A stretch of 64,000 nucleotides of DNA from JBOGOC01 sp050747525 (GCA_050747525.1 JBOGOC010000002.1:62001-126000), one strand, 5' to 3'; numbered from the stretch's first letter, positions 54,412 to 63,936 are shown. Numbers and translations are program-made. Notes: a model not told the origin generated them from the letters alone.

Positions 54412-55310
54412 TCGTGCTGCGCGAGGCCCTGCGCAGCCTCTGGCGGGCACGGGGGTCCAACCTGGTGACCGTGGGGATCATCGCCGCGGCGCTCGCCGTG
54501 CTGGGAGGGTTCCTGGTGCTGGTGGAGAACCTGCGCCCGCTCGCCGACGCCTGGGACCGCGTGCAGATCAACGCCTATCTCGCGGACCGGGCCGTGAAGG
54601 GTTCCCCCGCCGAGGTGGAGCGCCTGGTGGAGAGCCTGCGCTCGGCCCCCGACGTGCGCGAGGTGCGCTACGTCAGCCGGGAGGAGGCCCTGGCCATCTT
54701 CCGGGAGGCCTTCCCCGACCTGGCGGGATCGGTCGCGTCCCTCTCCGAGAATCCCTTTCCCGCGTCGATTGAGGTGGCCCTGCGCGGGATGGGCGACGAG
54801 CGCCGGCGCCGGACGCGCGACCTGCTCCAGAGCCTGGCCGCGTCACCGCTGGTGGAAAGCGTGCAGGACAACGACGAGGAGGCGCGGCGGGTGCTGGGAG
54901 TGCTGACCTTCGTCTCGCGCCTGGGGTTCGGGCTGGGCCTGGTGCTGGCGGCGGCCTCGGTGTTCATCATCTTCAACGTGATCCGGCTGACCATCGTGGC
55001 CCGGCGCGACGAGATCGCCATCATGCGCCTGGTGGGAGCCACGCCACGGTTCATCCGGGGCCCCTTCCTGGCGGAGGGGATGCTGCAGGGGGTCGGAGGC
55101 GCCCTGGCCGCGATGGCCCTGCTCTACGCGGGGCACCTCGCGCTGTCGGACTACGCGGCCCGCTCGAGCAACCAGCTCGCGGCCACGCTGTCAGCCCGCT
55201 TCCTGCCCTGGCCCACCATCCTCTGGCTGGCCGCGGGAGGCCTGCTCATCGGCCTGGTCGGCAGCGCCCTCTCGCTGCGCCGCTTCCTCTCCGAAGCCAC
55301 CACCACCTGA
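54408..55310 (+). CDS. ftsX: Cell-division permease FtsX
   Basis: 300 residues from GTG (GTGA overlap with ftsE). A cytoplasmic N-terminal helix and the first TM (VTVGIIAAALAVLGGFLVL, about 22-45) precede a periplasmic domain of about 110 residues. Three more TMs (about 165-190, 215-240 and 265-290) form the FtsX block, with ARRDEIAIMRLVGATPRFI between. It works with FtsE to activate a murein hydrolase; no such hydrolase gene is next to it here. Confidence 0.93.
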   Translation: MIVLREALRSLWRARGSNLVTVGIIAAALAVLGGFLVLVENLRPLADAWDRVQINAYLADRAVKGSPAEVERLVESLRSAPDVREVRYVSREEALAIFREAFPDLAGSVASLSENPFPASIEVALRGMGDERRRRTRDLLQSLAASPLVESVQDNDEEARRVLGVLTFVSRLGFGLGLVLAAASVFIIFNVIRLTIVARRDEIAIMRLVGATPRFIRGPFLAEGMLQGVGGALAAMALLYAGHLALSDYAARSSNQLAATLSARFLPWPTILWLAAGGLLIGLVGSALSLRRFLSEATTT

Positions 55311-55403
55311 CCCCGGCTCTTCGCTCTTCAAGGAGCGGTGTCGACCTCTTGCCAATCTGAACGATCGAGCGCCGGCCGCCCCCGACCGTACCGGGGTCGC
55401 CAG

Positions 55404-58400
55404 CTAGAACTGGTACCCGATGTAGAAGTCGGACGCCAGCGACGAGTCGTCCACCTCCACGATGGGACACTGCGTGGCGAAGGCCGTCGCGATATCGGCG
55501 AGGGTCTCCGAGGCGAGGAACGCATCCTCGCATGCCCTGTTGGTCTGCGTCTCTCCGTAGGGCAGGCGCCTCGAGAAATTCCAGTTCAGGTAGAAGTACC
55601 CCATCTGGAAGGAGAACCCGATGCCGAACGAAGCCCGCCCGTCGCGCAGCCGGTTCTCCTCGCTGTCGTACAGGTCGTAGTCGCGGAAGACTCCAATCTC
55701 CCGATCGTAATAGAACCCGTCCTGGGTCCAGGCGCTCCCCGCGTCGAAATAGACCACCCCGCGGATCTGGCGCAGCGAGCCGAAGGGGAACCTCAGCTCG
55801 TCCAGGAGCGGGAACCTGAACTCGATGTTGGTGAAGACCCCCTGATCCCCCACCAGCTCGCGGTACTGGAATCCGCGGATCATGTCGTAGCCGCCGATCC
55901 CGAACAGCTCGGTCCCCTCCCCCACACCGATGTTGCCGAAGATGCGCCAGGCCAGCAGGGAGCGCTTCGTCACGCGATGGTAGAACCGCGCGTCGAGCAG
56001 GTACTCCTGGTAGGTGCCCAGGCTCCCCGAAGCGGTGGGGGTGGTCCCCAGCGTGAGGTTGATCCGTTTGCCGTGCCAGGGGCCGAACTCCCTGAACCGT
56101 ACGGTGTCGTGGATCCACGACGCCGCCACGAAGGCGGACGTCCCGCGCTGCGTCTCGGTGTTCAGGAGCCCGAACGTGACATCGGGCACGTTGGGATCGC
56201 GTGGGGGCGGGGGGGGCTCGTTCGGATCGAGAGAAGGATCCGGGGTGGTGTCGAACGTCGCGAAATTGGTGCTCACGATGTCGCGGTTCTGCACGCCGAC
56301 GGTCCCCACCACGCGCGTGTAGGTGCTGAGCGGGTAGATCAGCCCTCCCCGGAGCCGGGTCGTGCGGTTGGACTGCTCCTTCACGAAGTCGCCCGAAGAG
56401 GTCGGCAGGATCAGGAAGTCGCGATAGTCGCGGAAGCCCGCGAACCACTGGGTCCGCTTCTTCATGTTGACGTAGCCGGTGTCGATGTTGGTGAACGCCC
56501 CCACCGCCTGGGCGTTGACCCAGATGCGATGGTCTCCCAGCAGATCGGAGAAGATCAGATAGGCGTTGCCGAACACGGTGCCGTCGCTGGCCACGCCCAC
56601 CCCCACGTCCGGTGAGGTCTCGAGGTGGAACTCCTTCTTGGTGTAGGGCTGCTTCTCCGCCTCGTCCAGGGTGAGCTGCAGCGACGGCTTGAAGGGGACG
56701 ATCTCGGCGGGCTCCTGGACCCGCTCTTCCGGCTTGATCACCTTGACCGGGTCGTGCGTCTCCACCTGGTAGAGGCGGTAACGGCCGCGCCAGTAGGCCG
56801 TGGACACCAGGCGCGTCTTGCCGTCCATCTCCGGGAGCTCGAAGGGCGTGAACATGCCGCTCACCACGTCGGTGTACTGGCGGACCTCTCCCGTCTCCAG
56901 ATCCAGTGAGTAGATGTTGAAGATGCGGTGCTCCCCGGCATCCGAGGCGTAGTAGATCCGCTTCCCGTCGCGGGAGAACGATGGCTGCACGTCGCTCGTC
57001 TCTCCGAACGTCACCTGGGTCTTCTGCGACGGATCGTCGTACTCCATCAGGAAGACCTTCTCGTAGGCGTTGATCCGCCGGTTGTACAGGATGGTCTTCC
57101 CGTCGGCCGACCAGGCCGGGTTGGAGTCGTTGAAGGTATCGTTGGTGATGTTGGTGAGGGTCTTTTTCTCCAGGTTGTACTCGAAGATGTCCACCTGGCC
57201 TTCCCGGTTGGCGGCGAAGGCGATGCGTTTGCCATCGGGGGAGAAGGCGGGCGACTCGGCCTCGTCCACGTCCAGCTCCACGTCGAGCACCTGCTTGCCG
57301 GTGACGGCGTTGTACAGCAGCAGGACGCGCCGGTTGGCGCGGCGGGCGAACACCGCCACCTCGTCCCCGCCGGGCGACCAGGACAGGTCGTTCTTCCCCT
57401 GGAAGATGGCCGCCGTGAGGTGGTCGTAGTCGAGCGTCAGCCCCTTGGTGAGGTTGCGGATCATCTCCCCGTCCTTGGCGTTGATGATGGCCACGTCCAG
57501 CTCTTCCGCCTTGGTGGTCATGATCGCGATCAGGTCACCGGACGGGGATAGGGCGGGAGAGAAGCTGAACACGCCGGGCAGTTTGGTGCCGATCTCCGTC
57601 CCGTGGTCCTCGGGCTCGTTGCGCTCCAGCAGGAGCGGGACGTACTTCTTCATCAGGTACCGGCGGAACCTCCGGTCGAACTCGTCGGCGTCGGTGCCGA
57701 AGCTCTCCTTGATGGACTTCTCGATGCTGCCGGTGAGGAGCACCTTGCGGTACTCCGCCAGGAACGACCGGATCCCCTCGGGGCCGAACTCCTGCTCGAT
57801 GAAGTCGAAGGCCGCGTGCCCGAACCTGTAGGTGAGGAAGTTGAGGCCGTACACGCGGGTGATGGGCGGCACCAGCCCGTTGACCACCGCGTCGCGGATG
57901 ATCATCTGGTCGATGCTGTCCTCGTCACGGGCCATGAAGGAGGCCAGGCCTTCCATGAGCCACCCCGGGGGCCCTCCCCGGATGGCGCGGCCGGTCGAAT
58001 CCTGGTAGAGGATGCTGTACTCGAAGATGTGGGTCAGCTCGTGGGCGATGAGCGCATAGAGCTTGTCGGCCGGCTGGTCGATGGGGACCACCATGCGCTT
58101 CTCCAGCGGCTCGGCGAAGGCGCCCACCGACTCGGGGATGAACTCGAGGGTGATGTTGGTCTGCTCGAAGTCGCCGTGGGTCTTGTAGTAGATGAGAGGG
58201 ATGCGGAACTTGGGCTCGTGATCCAGCGACTCTTTAAGGTGCAGGAAGGCGCTCTCGGCGTAGGAGACCACCTGCTCGAGGAACGGCTCGGATTCTTTGT
58301 AGTAATAGACGTCGAAGTGGGGCGACTTGTACAGGCTCCATTCGAAGTCCTTGTAGATGACCTTGTTCTTGCCGAACCGCGGTCCGAACTGCGCCCGGGC

Positions 58401-58484
58401 CTCACCCGGAGCCATCAGGAGAGCCAGCAGGACCGTCAGCAGCATGGCCCCGAGCCGGGAAGTCGATCTCATCAGCAGCGTCAC
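55404..58484 (-). CDS. Peptidase-MA / PD40 beta-propeller / BamA-like beta-barrel fusion protein
   Basis: 1026 residues from GTG. A signal peptide (MLLTVLLALLMAPGEARAQ) is followed by a peptidase MA domain with HELTHIFEY (His148, Glu149, His152) and GWLMEGLASFMA. Then come about six PD40/TolB-like repeats (FSPDGKRIAFAANR, WSADGKTILYNRR, FSRDGKRIYYASD) at about 310-560. The C-terminal 400 residues are a surface-antigen/BamA-like beta-barrel ending in FYIGYQF. It would span the outer membrane with protease and propeller in the periplasm. Such combinations occur in uncultured Gram-negatives; substrate unknown. Confidence 0.88.
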   Translation of the reverse strand: MTLLMRSTSRLGAMLLTVLLALLMAPGEARAQFGPRFGKNKVIYKDFEWSLYKSPHFDVYYYKESEPFLEQVVSYAESAFLHLKESLDHEPKFRIPLIYYKTHGDFEQTNITLEFIPESVGAFAEPLEKRMVVPIDQPADKLYALIAHELTHIFEYSILYQDSTGRAIRGGPPGWLMEGLASFMARDEDSIDQMIIRDAVVNGLVPPITRVYGLNFLTYRFGHAAFDFIEQEFGPEGIRSFLAEYRKVLLTGSIEKSIKESFGTDADEFDRRFRRYLMKKYVPLLLERNEPEDHGTEIGTKLPGVFSFSPALSPSGDLIAIMTTKAEELDVAIINAKDGEMIRNLTKGLTLDYDHLTAAIFQGKNDLSWSPGGDEVAVFARRANRRVLLLYNAVTGKQVLDVELDVDEAESPAFSPDGKRIAFAANREGQVDIFEYNLEKKTLTNITNDTFNDSNPAWSADGKTILYNRRINAYEKVFLMEYDDPSQKTQVTFGETSDVQPSFSRDGKRIYYASDAGEHRIFNIYSLDLETGEVRQYTDVVSGMFTPFELPEMDGKTRLVSTAYWRGRYRLYQVETHDPVKVIKPEERVQEPAEIVPFKPSLQLTLDEAEKQPYTKKEFHLETSPDVGVGVASDGTVFGNAYLIFSDLLGDHRIWVNAQAVGAFTNIDTGYVNMKKRTQWFAGFRDYRDFLILPTSSGDFVKEQSNRTTRLRGGLIYPLSTYTRVVGTVGVQNRDIVSTNFATFDTTPDPSLDPNEPPPPPRDPNVPDVTFGLLNTETQRGTSAFVAASWIHDTVRFREFGPWHGKRINLTLGTTPTASGSLGTYQEYLLDARFYHRVTKRSLLAWRIFGNIGVGEGTELFGIGGYDMIRGFQYRELVGDQGVFTNIEFRFPLLDELRFPFGSLRQIRGVVYFDAGSAWTQDGFYYDREIGVFRDYDLYDSEENRLRDGRASFGIGFSFQMGYFYLNWNFSRRLPYGETQTNRACEDAFLASETLADIATAFATQCPIVEVDDSSLASDFYIGYQF

Positions 58485-59164
58485 TCCGTGAACAGGTGCC
58501 GCATCTCGACACGTGGCCTGGTTGTCAGAATGCCCAGGATACCCTCGCTCAGCCTGTCGAACACCTGGTGGAGCACGGTGAGGTCGTCGTTGAGCTTGCC
58601 GTCGAACATCATCTCCTCGTTGAAATGATCGTCGTACAGCAGCTCACCTGACGAGGCGCGGATGATGTAGATGCCCAGACCCAGCTTGAACAGCTCCCGC
58701 TCGACCCATCGCGACCGCCGCATGCGCTGACCGGTCAGCTCGGAGACGACGTCCTCCTGCACGAACCCGGAGTGGTCCACCGCCGAGAAGTCCACCGTGC
58801 CCGCGAGAATGAGATCGGCGTTGAACCGCACGCCCAGCCGCTTCCAGTAGTCGGTGTTGCGAATCGCCTCCTCGATGGGCTGCTCGGGGAGCGGAGGCGC
58901 CTCCGCGTCCAGGACCTCGAGGCCGGTGTTCTTGCGGATCAGGGAACGCAGCAAGGTGTTGATCTCACGGGCCAGATCCACCTCCGGATGGTCGCCGGCC
59001 CTGAACCCGCCCACCAGCAGACGCTTCATCCCCGTGGTGTCCACCTTCTGCGGAGCGGGAAGCATCACCTGCACTTCAACCGTCCCTGCCGGAAGAGGAA
59101 GCGCTCCGGCAACGCACACGGCCAGCGTCATGCCGGCCAGAACCCTGCCCGGCCTACGGGGCAT
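58481..59164 (-). CDS. Exported protein of unknown function
   Basis: 227 residues with a signal peptide (VLAGMTLAVCVAGALPLPAG). The mature part has KRLLVGGFRAGDHPEVDLAREINTLLR and, further on, RFNADLILAGTVDFSAVDHSGFVQE, an alpha/beta pattern like CsgG/LpoB-type periplasmic domains, but I cannot name a family. GTGA overlap with the barrel gene and 11-base overlap with the TPR gene place it in one operon, suggesting a common envelope function. No lipobox Cys is near the cleavage site. Confidence 0.78.
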   Translation of the reverse strand: MPRRPGRVLAGMTLAVCVAGALPLPAGTVEVQVMLPAPQKVDTTGMKRLLVGGFRAGDHPEVDLAREINTLLRSLIRKNTGLEVLDAEAPPLPEQPIEEAIRNTDYWKRLGVRFNADLILAGTVDFSAVDHSGFVQEDVVSELTGQRMRRSRWVERELFKLGLGIYIIRASSGELLYDDHFNEEMMFDGKLNDDLTVLHQVFDRLSEGILGILTTRPRVEMRHLFTE

Positions 59165-59531
59165 TCCCGGCGTTCCGCTGCGATGGGAGGATGGACCTGT
59201 AGAAACTCAGGAATCGATCGTAGTTCTGCCGTATCTTGCTGTCCTTGGGGGCCAGCTCCAGGGCCTTTTCGTAGGCCTCCCGGGCCGGACCGAACTGCCC
59301 CAGGCTCTCGCGCGCCACAGCCAGATTGTTGTAGGCACGTGCGTTGGCGCCGTCGGCCAGGATCGCCTTCTCGAAACGGAAGGCCGCCTCGTTCCAGGAT
59401 CCCTTCATAGCGACCTTCACCCCGAATTCCATCTGCAGCCTCGAGAGGCTCTTCTGGACGGCCTGGACGGAACCGGCGGGCGCCAGACAGAGCATGGCCG
59501 CGACGGCGGAGACGAGCAGGCGACGCGTCAA
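59154..59531 (-). CDS. Small exported TPR protein
   Basis: 125 residues from the TTG at 59531. The ATG at 59606 is rejected because a promoter (TTGAAG 59601-59606, TATACT 59577-59582, minus strand) lies between it and the gene. GAGGT precedes the TTG. A signal peptide (RRLLVSAVAAMLCLAPAGSVQA) is followed by about two TPR motifs (AFRFEKAILADGANARAYNNLA, AREAYEKALELAPKD). A protein-interaction role in the same operon as the two genes downstream is inferred. Confidence 0.8.
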   Translation of the reverse strand: MTRRLLVSAVAAMLCLAPAGSVQAVQKSLSRLQMEFGVKVAMKGSWNEAAFRFEKAILADGANARAYNNLAVARESLGQFGPAREAYEKALELAPKDSKIRQNYDRFLSFYRSILPSQRNAGNAP

Positions 59532-59576
59532 CTCGGACCTCGATGAGGGCAATGGCGATTCCGCCGGGACCGGTCG

Positions 59577-59606
59577 AGTATAGTGCAGCCCTCCGCATAC
59601 CTTCAA
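59577..59606 (-). promoter_or_regulatory. Sigma-70-like promoter of the TPR/unknown/barrel operon
   Basis: On the minus strand, TTGAAG (59601-59606) and TATACT (59577-59582) are 18 bases apart and lie about 45 bases before the TTG start. Confidence 0.55.
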
Positions 59607-59624
59607 CGAAGCTGCGCCCTGGCG

Positions 59625-60827
59625 TCATTGAACGGAAGAGGGGTTTCCGGCGTGATATCCTTCGCGCGCCACCACGCGCACTCCGGGACGGTTCACCTTC
59701 ACCACCAGCTTTCTGTATCCGGGGCGGTCGGGCGAGGTGGGCTCGAACCCCAGCACGTAGCGCGACCCCAGTGAATCGGCCAGCCGCGAGAAGGCGGTCT
59801 TGAGATCCCTCGTCCCCCTGGCCCGCACGAGCTCGCCGCCCGTGCGCTGCGCCATCTCCCTCAGGCTGGTCAGGTCCGCCGCCCCGAAGGCCACGGCGAA
59901 CACGCTGACATCGGCGCGTTGCGCCGCCTCGATGGCGGTGCGCAGCCGGCCGACATCACCTTCGTACACCGTGTCCTGGCCGTCCGTGAAGAGAACCAGC
60001 ACACGCGACCCGGCCCGGCGCGCGAGGTGACCCGAGCCGATGCGGAGCGCGTCGATCAGGGCGGTGCGCGTTCCCTCGGGCCGCACCTTGTTGACGGCGG
60101 AGATGACCGCCTGCCGGTCACCCGTGAAGTCTCTCTCCAGATAGACCTGGTCGTTGAACGACAGCAGCGACACCGCGGCGCGCTCGGGCTGCGCGCGCAC
60201 GAACTCGATCACCGCCCTCTGCGCCGACCAGAGCGAGCGCTCCATGCTCGCGCTGTTGTCCAGCGCGACCGCCAGCGAGAGCGACACCGCCTCGGACGAG
60301 AAGGTGGCGAGGGGCTGGCGGACGCCGTCCTCGTAGACTTCGAAGTCCTGAGCGCTCAGCCCGGTGACCAGCGGCCCGATCGCTCCATCCTTCGCCGCCT
60401 CCCGCACGATGGTGGGGACCAGCACCAGGTTGACCCCCACGCGTTCCTGATAGGGATGGGCCGTGGAAAGCACCGAGAGGGTCACCTTGGCCCCGTCCCG
60501 GTCGACGGCCTCCACCGTCAGCCGCCTCGGCCGCGACTCATCCCCGAAATCGAGCTCCCAGGCGAAGGGGGGCTCGCCGTCGGCCCGCGGTGGAGAACCG
60601 TCCACGGAGAGGGTCATCCAGGCGATCCGGTCGTACGGCGTCCCGTCAGGGGCTTCGGCCACGGCGGCCACGCGGCACGGGCCGGCCAGGTAGAGGGGAT
60701 CGGGGCTGGCGATCCGCAGCATGAAAACCTGCTGTGGCGGGGCCACCGGCTGGGGTGAAGCCGCAGCGGCCAGCAGGACCGGCAGGAGCAGCCAGGGGGC
60801 CTTGCGAACCGTGTGCGGGGACGGCAT
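59625..60827 (-). CDS. Exported VWFA-domain protein (acidobacterial VWFA-related family)
   Basis: 400 residues from the ATG at 60827. A signal peptide (APWLLLPVLLAAAASPQP) is followed by an immunoglobulin-like N-terminal part and a VWFA domain. The MIDAS motif DNSASM lies at about 202-207, with LLSFNDQVYLERDF, a Thr in EGTRTALIDAL and VLVLFTDGQDT. The pattern LSAQDFEVYEDGVRQPLATFSSE is typical of the VWFA-related acidobacterial domain family. It probably binds a metal-dependent partner in the periplasm. Diverges from aroA across 81 bases with overlapping -10 elements. Confidence 0.9.
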   Translation of the reverse strand: MPSPHTVRKAPWLLLPVLLAAAASPQPVAPPQQVFMLRIASPDPLYLAGPCRVAAVAEAPDGTPYDRIAWMTLSVDGSPPRADGEPPFAWELDFGDESRPRRLTVEAVDRDGAKVTLSVLSTAHPYQERVGVNLVLVPTIVREAAKDGAIGPLVTGLSAQDFEVYEDGVRQPLATFSSEAVSLSLAVALDNSASMERSLWSAQRAVIEFVRAQPERAAVSLLSFNDQVYLERDFTGDRQAVISAVNKVRPEGTRTALIDALRIGSGHLARRAGSRVLVLFTDGQDTVYEGDVGRLRTAIEAAQRADVSVFAVAFGAADLTSLREMAQRTGGELVRARGTRDLKTAFSRLADSLGSRYVLGFEPTSPDRPGYRKLVVKVNRPGVRVVAREGYHAGNPSSVQ

Positions 60828-60837
60828 GTCAACCCCC

Positions 60838-60845
60838 AGTATAAT
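60838..60845. promoter_or_regulatory. Overlapping divergent -10 elements between the VWFA gene and aroA
   Basis: TATAAT (60840-60845) faces aroA on the plus strand, and TATACT (60838-60843 on the minus strand) faces the VWFA gene, ending ten bases before its ATG. No good -35 box on either side was found. Confidence 0.4.
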
Positions 60846-60908
60846 TCCCTGGCGCCGGACGCCCAGGCGGGCCCGACGCCCCATCCCAGGCGGAGAAAAC
60901 AGGCGAAC

Positions 60909-62180
60909 ATGCGGATCGAGCCGGGAGGCCCCGTGGACGCGGTGATTCAGGCGCCCCCCTCCAAGAGCCTCACCATCCGGGCCCTGGCCGCGGCGGCCCT
61001 GGCCGATGGCCGATCCGCCCTGCGCGGGCCGCTGCGCGCCGACGACACGCGCGTCATGGCCGAAGCCCTGAGGACCCTGGGGATCCCGGTGTCCCTTCGT
61101 GGAGCCTCCTTCATCGTGGAGGGGCAGGCCGGGCGGATTCCCGCCGCCGGCGCGATGCTGGATCTGGGGCACGCGGGGACGCCGCTGCGCCTGCTGACCG
61201 TCCTCTGCTGCCTGGGGCGGGGCCGCTTCGTCCTGGACGGCTCTCCGCGGATGCGGGAGAGGCCCGTGCAGGATCTCCTGTCCGCATTGTCGGCTCTCGG
61301 CGTGACGATCCTGTCCCAGCGCGGGAACGGTTGTCCCCCGGTGGAGCTGGTGGCGTCGGGCTTTCCCGGGGGCAGGGTGTCGGTGCGCGGCGCGGCCTCG
61401 AGCCAGTACGTCTCGGCGCTTCTGATGGCGGCCCCCTGCGGACAGCGTGACCTGGAGCTGAGCCTGGACGGGCCCCTGGTCTCCCGCCCCTACGTCGATC
61501 TGACCCTCTCGGTGATGGAGGCCTTCGGCGTGAGCGTGCGGCGCGAGGAGCACCGCTGGTTCCAGGTGCCGGCCGGGCAGACCTACAGCCCCCGTGTCTA
61601 CCCGGTGGAGGGGGACGCTTCGAGCGCGGCGTACTTCTGGGCGGCCGCCGCCATCACGCGAGGACTCGTGAGGGTGACCGGCATCCCCGAGGGATCGTCC
61701 CAGGCGGATCTGATGGTCCTGGGGCTCCTGGAGCGCATGGGGTGCCGGGTGGCGGCCACCGAGGACGGCATCGAAGTGATGGGAGGGCCCCTGCGCGGCA
61801 TCGAGGCCGACCTGGGGGACGCCCCCGACCTGGGCCCCACCCTGGCCATGGTGGCCATGTTCGCCGAGGGAGCCACAACTCTGCGGGGCGTGTCCCATCT
61901 GCGCCTGAAAGAAAGCGACCGGCTGGAGGCCACGGCGGCCTGCGTGCGGGCCCTGGGGGCCGGCGCCGACGTGGGCACCGGCACGCTGACGGTGACCCCT
62001 CCCTCTTCGGGGCAGTCCGGGCTGCGGGGTGCCACGATCGATCCGCACGACGACCACCGCCTGGCGATGGCCTTCTCGGTGGCGGGCCTGGCGATCCCGG
62101 GCGTCACGATCCTGAACCCCGGGTGCGTGAGCAAATCCTGTCCCGACTTCTTCGAGCGTCTCGCCGTCCTGCGATCCTAA
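60909..62180 (+). CDS. aroA: 5-enolpyruvylshikimate-3-phosphate synthase
   Basis: 423 residues. It joins shikimate-3-phosphate and phosphoenolpyruvate in aromatic amino-acid synthesis. PPSKSLTIRALAAAAL, DLGHAGTPLRLLTVLCCLG, the FVLDGSPRMRERPVQDLLSAL segment, SSQYVSALLMAAP and HLRLKESDRLEATAA are conserved, the last with the catalytic Glu/Lys-type residues. Start ATG at 60909 has only a weak ribosome-binding site (GGAG about 18 bases upstream). No other aro gene lies nearby. The hairpin after it lacks a T-run on this strand. Confidence 0.95.
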   Translation: MRIEPGGPVDAVIQAPPSKSLTIRALAAAALADGRSALRGPLRADDTRVMAEALRTLGIPVSLRGASFIVEGQAGRIPAAGAMLDLGHAGTPLRLLTVLCCLGRGRFVLDGSPRMRERPVQDLLSALSALGVTILSQRGNGCPPVELVASGFPGGRVSVRGAASSQYVSALLMAAPCGQRDLELSLDGPLVSRPYVDLTLSVMEAFGVSVRREEHRWFQVPAGQTYSPRVYPVEGDASSAAYFWAAAAITRGLVRVTGIPEGSSQADLMVLGLLERMGCRVAATEDGIEVMGGPLRGIEADLGDAPDLGPTLAMVAMFAEGATTLRGVSHLRLKESDRLEATAACVRALGAGADVGTGTLTVTPPSSGQSGLRGATIDPHDDHRLAMAFSVAGLAIPGVTILNPGCVSKSCPDFFERLAVLRS

Positions 62181-62213
62181 AAAAAACCCCGGAGGCCTGT
62201 CCGGCCTCCGGGG
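62179..62213 (-). terminator. Rho-independent terminator of the porin-like gene
   Basis: An 11-base perfect stem (CCCCGGAGGCC with GGCCTCCGGGG, loop TGTCC) at 62187-62213 is followed on the minus strand by a run of eight T (A-tract 62179-62186). It ends transcripts of the minus-strand gene at 62244-63722; on the plus strand it lacks a T-run. Confidence 0.9.
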
Positions 62214-62243
62214 TCATCTGCTTCGAGTGCTGCGTGACTGGCT

Positions 62244-63722
62244 CTACCAGCGCGCTCTGACCTGGCCCCAGATCCGGTAGGCCCCGTCCTCGCCAAATTC
62301 CTCTTCGCCGGGGATGGTGTCGAACGTGCTCTGGAAATCCTCCACCGCGTCGCCCGGGTTGAAGTAGGTGACCGCCGTGTCGAACGAGAAGTTGTTCGTC
62401 ATGGCGTACGTGTACCACAGGTCCAGCTCCTGCCCGATGCTGTCGTTCTCGCACTCCACACCCGTGAAAACGAGGCAGTCCGCTACGCTCGGCGTGATCT
62501 GGACGCCGGTCAGCGGCGAGAAGTTCGTGTCGTTCTCCTCGGCCTTGCTGAAGTCGTAGAACTGAACGCCGAAGATGTGCCGATCGTCCACGTTGATCTG
62601 GTACCCGGCGCTCAGCGAGATGACGTTGGTCACGTTCAGCAGGTCCATCAGGCCGAGCCGGTTGTGGAAGTCGGGGAACAGCGGCTGGTATGCCTCCAGT
62701 TCGTCCTCGGTGGGGTCGATGGGAATGCCGTCGTCGCCGCTGGCGTACACGCCCCCCACCCACACCTTCTGATCCGTCTTGCCGCCGTGCCAGTTGAACC
62801 CGAAGGCCGCCTCCGCGACCTGGGCGCTCAGGTCGATGGCCTCGTCGAAGCAGACCCCCGTGGGGAAGGGGAAGGACGTATTGACGCAGGGCTGAACGTC
62901 CCCGGTCTGGATGGCGGCCTCGATGTTCCAGAGGAAGCCGGTCTCGCCGATCATCGTGCGTCCCCAGCGGCCGCCGATGGTGTAGATCTTGCCACGGTCC
63001 TGACCCGGGTCGATCGGGGGGCCGTTCTGGATCTGGTAAAAGATGTAGGCGGCCACGTCCTGCTTGTCGCCCTCGCCCACCATGGTGTTCCAGTGCACGC
63101 CGAGGGTGTTGTTGTCGGCGTCACCGACCGTGGGAGTGCCGAGGGTGAGGTTCAGCTCCGTGTTTTGGATCCAGAACACGTGCAGGCCCATGCTCTCCCA
63201 GTCCCAGCCGGCCATCACGGCGTCGTGCGAGATGCCGTTGTAGAATTCCAGGGCGCTGAACTGCAGGCCGCGGTCGAAGACGATCTCCATGCGGCCGAAG
63301 GTGAGGTCCGTGACCGAGTTGCCGATGTCCATGGCCTTGACGTAGCCCTGGTAGAGGGACACGTCGCCCCCGAACACCTCGGTCTCGTCGCCGAAGAGCG
63401 GATCGATCTCGCCGAAGATGCCGCCGCCGGCAACGCCGGCCGCCTGGAACTCGCCGAAGACCCAGATGTCCTTCCCCAGATCGCCCATCGCCGCCAGGCG
63501 CACGCGGTAGGGGAACAGGGAGAGACTGTCGTTGGTGTCCGTGTTGTCGATCGCCGCGTCGGTGTCGGTGAAGTCGGTGACGTTGTACCACCCCTCACCG
63601 CGGAACCGCACTTCGCCATGGATCGTGAACTTGTTGTCGGTGTCGTCGTCAGCTGCCTTCGCCAGGCTGCCCGCGGCCACAATGGCCACAAAGCCCAGCA
63701 GTAAGAGCCCGAATCGCTTCAT
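62244..63722 (-). CDS. Outer-membrane beta-barrel / alginate-export-like porin
   Basis: 492 residues from the ATG at 63722, ten bases after GGAGGAGG. A signal peptide (FGLLLLGFVAIVAAGSLAKA) is followed by alternating hydrophobic/polar strands (KFTIHGEVRFRGEGWYN, FPYRVRLAAMGDLG, VTDLTFGRMEIVFDRGLQFS), Asp-rich loops and a terminal aromatic (VRARW). The DNA-to-barrel pattern resembles the AlgE/alginate-export family. It likely transports an anionic or sugar substrate; this is an inference. A strong terminator follows, so it is transcribed alone. Confidence 0.85.
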   Translation of the reverse strand: MKRFGLLLLGFVAIVAAGSLAKAADDDTDNKFTIHGEVRFRGEGWYNVTDFTDTDAAIDNTDTNDSLSLFPYRVRLAAMGDLGKDIWVFGEFQAAGVAGGGIFGEIDPLFGDETEVFGGDVSLYQGYVKAMDIGNSVTDLTFGRMEIVFDRGLQFSALEFYNGISHDAVMAGWDWESMGLHVFWIQNTELNLTLGTPTVGDADNNTLGVHWNTMVGEGDKQDVAAYIFYQIQNGPPIDPGQDRGKIYTIGGRWGRTMIGETGFLWNIEAAIQTGDVQPCVNTSFPFPTGVCFDEAIDLSAQVAEAAFGFNWHGGKTDQKVWVGGVYASGDDGIPIDPTEDELEAYQPLFPDFHNRLGLMDLLNVTNVISLSAGYQINVDDRHIFGVQFYDFSKAEENDTNFSPLTGVQITPSVADCLVFTGVECENDSIGQELDLWYTYAMTNNFSFDTAVTYFNPGDAVEDFQSTFDTIPGEEEFGEDGAYRIWGQVRARW

Positions 63723-63936
63723 CTGTTCCGATCCTCCTCCGAAAGGTTCTGTTCCTCGGAAGTTCCGTCGTATCTGAACAAGAGGCGGGAAAGCCGCCCT
63801 GAATTTTTGTCTTGGAAGAATCACTCAACGAACCGGCGCTCCTCACCTCCTTTGGCCTGCTCGAGCGGGTCCCACGTTCGAGGCGGACCCGTATATCGTT
63901 CAACTCCTGTCCATATCGAGGACAGGAAGGCTGGCT
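63723..63936. other. Intergenic region at the right edge
   Basis: About 210 bases between the minus-strand porin-like gene and a possible plus-strand gene. It holds the porin ribosome-binding site. CGGGTCC pairs with GGACCCG at about 63876-63892, a small hairpin of unknown use. TTGAGT followed after 17 bases by AATTCA on the minus strand is a weak promoter candidate. Confidence 0.4.

Noticed and set aside
63876..63892. tRNA-like hairpin with a GTTCGA loop
   Set aside because: Only one arm can be drawn; no acceptor or anticodon stem around it.
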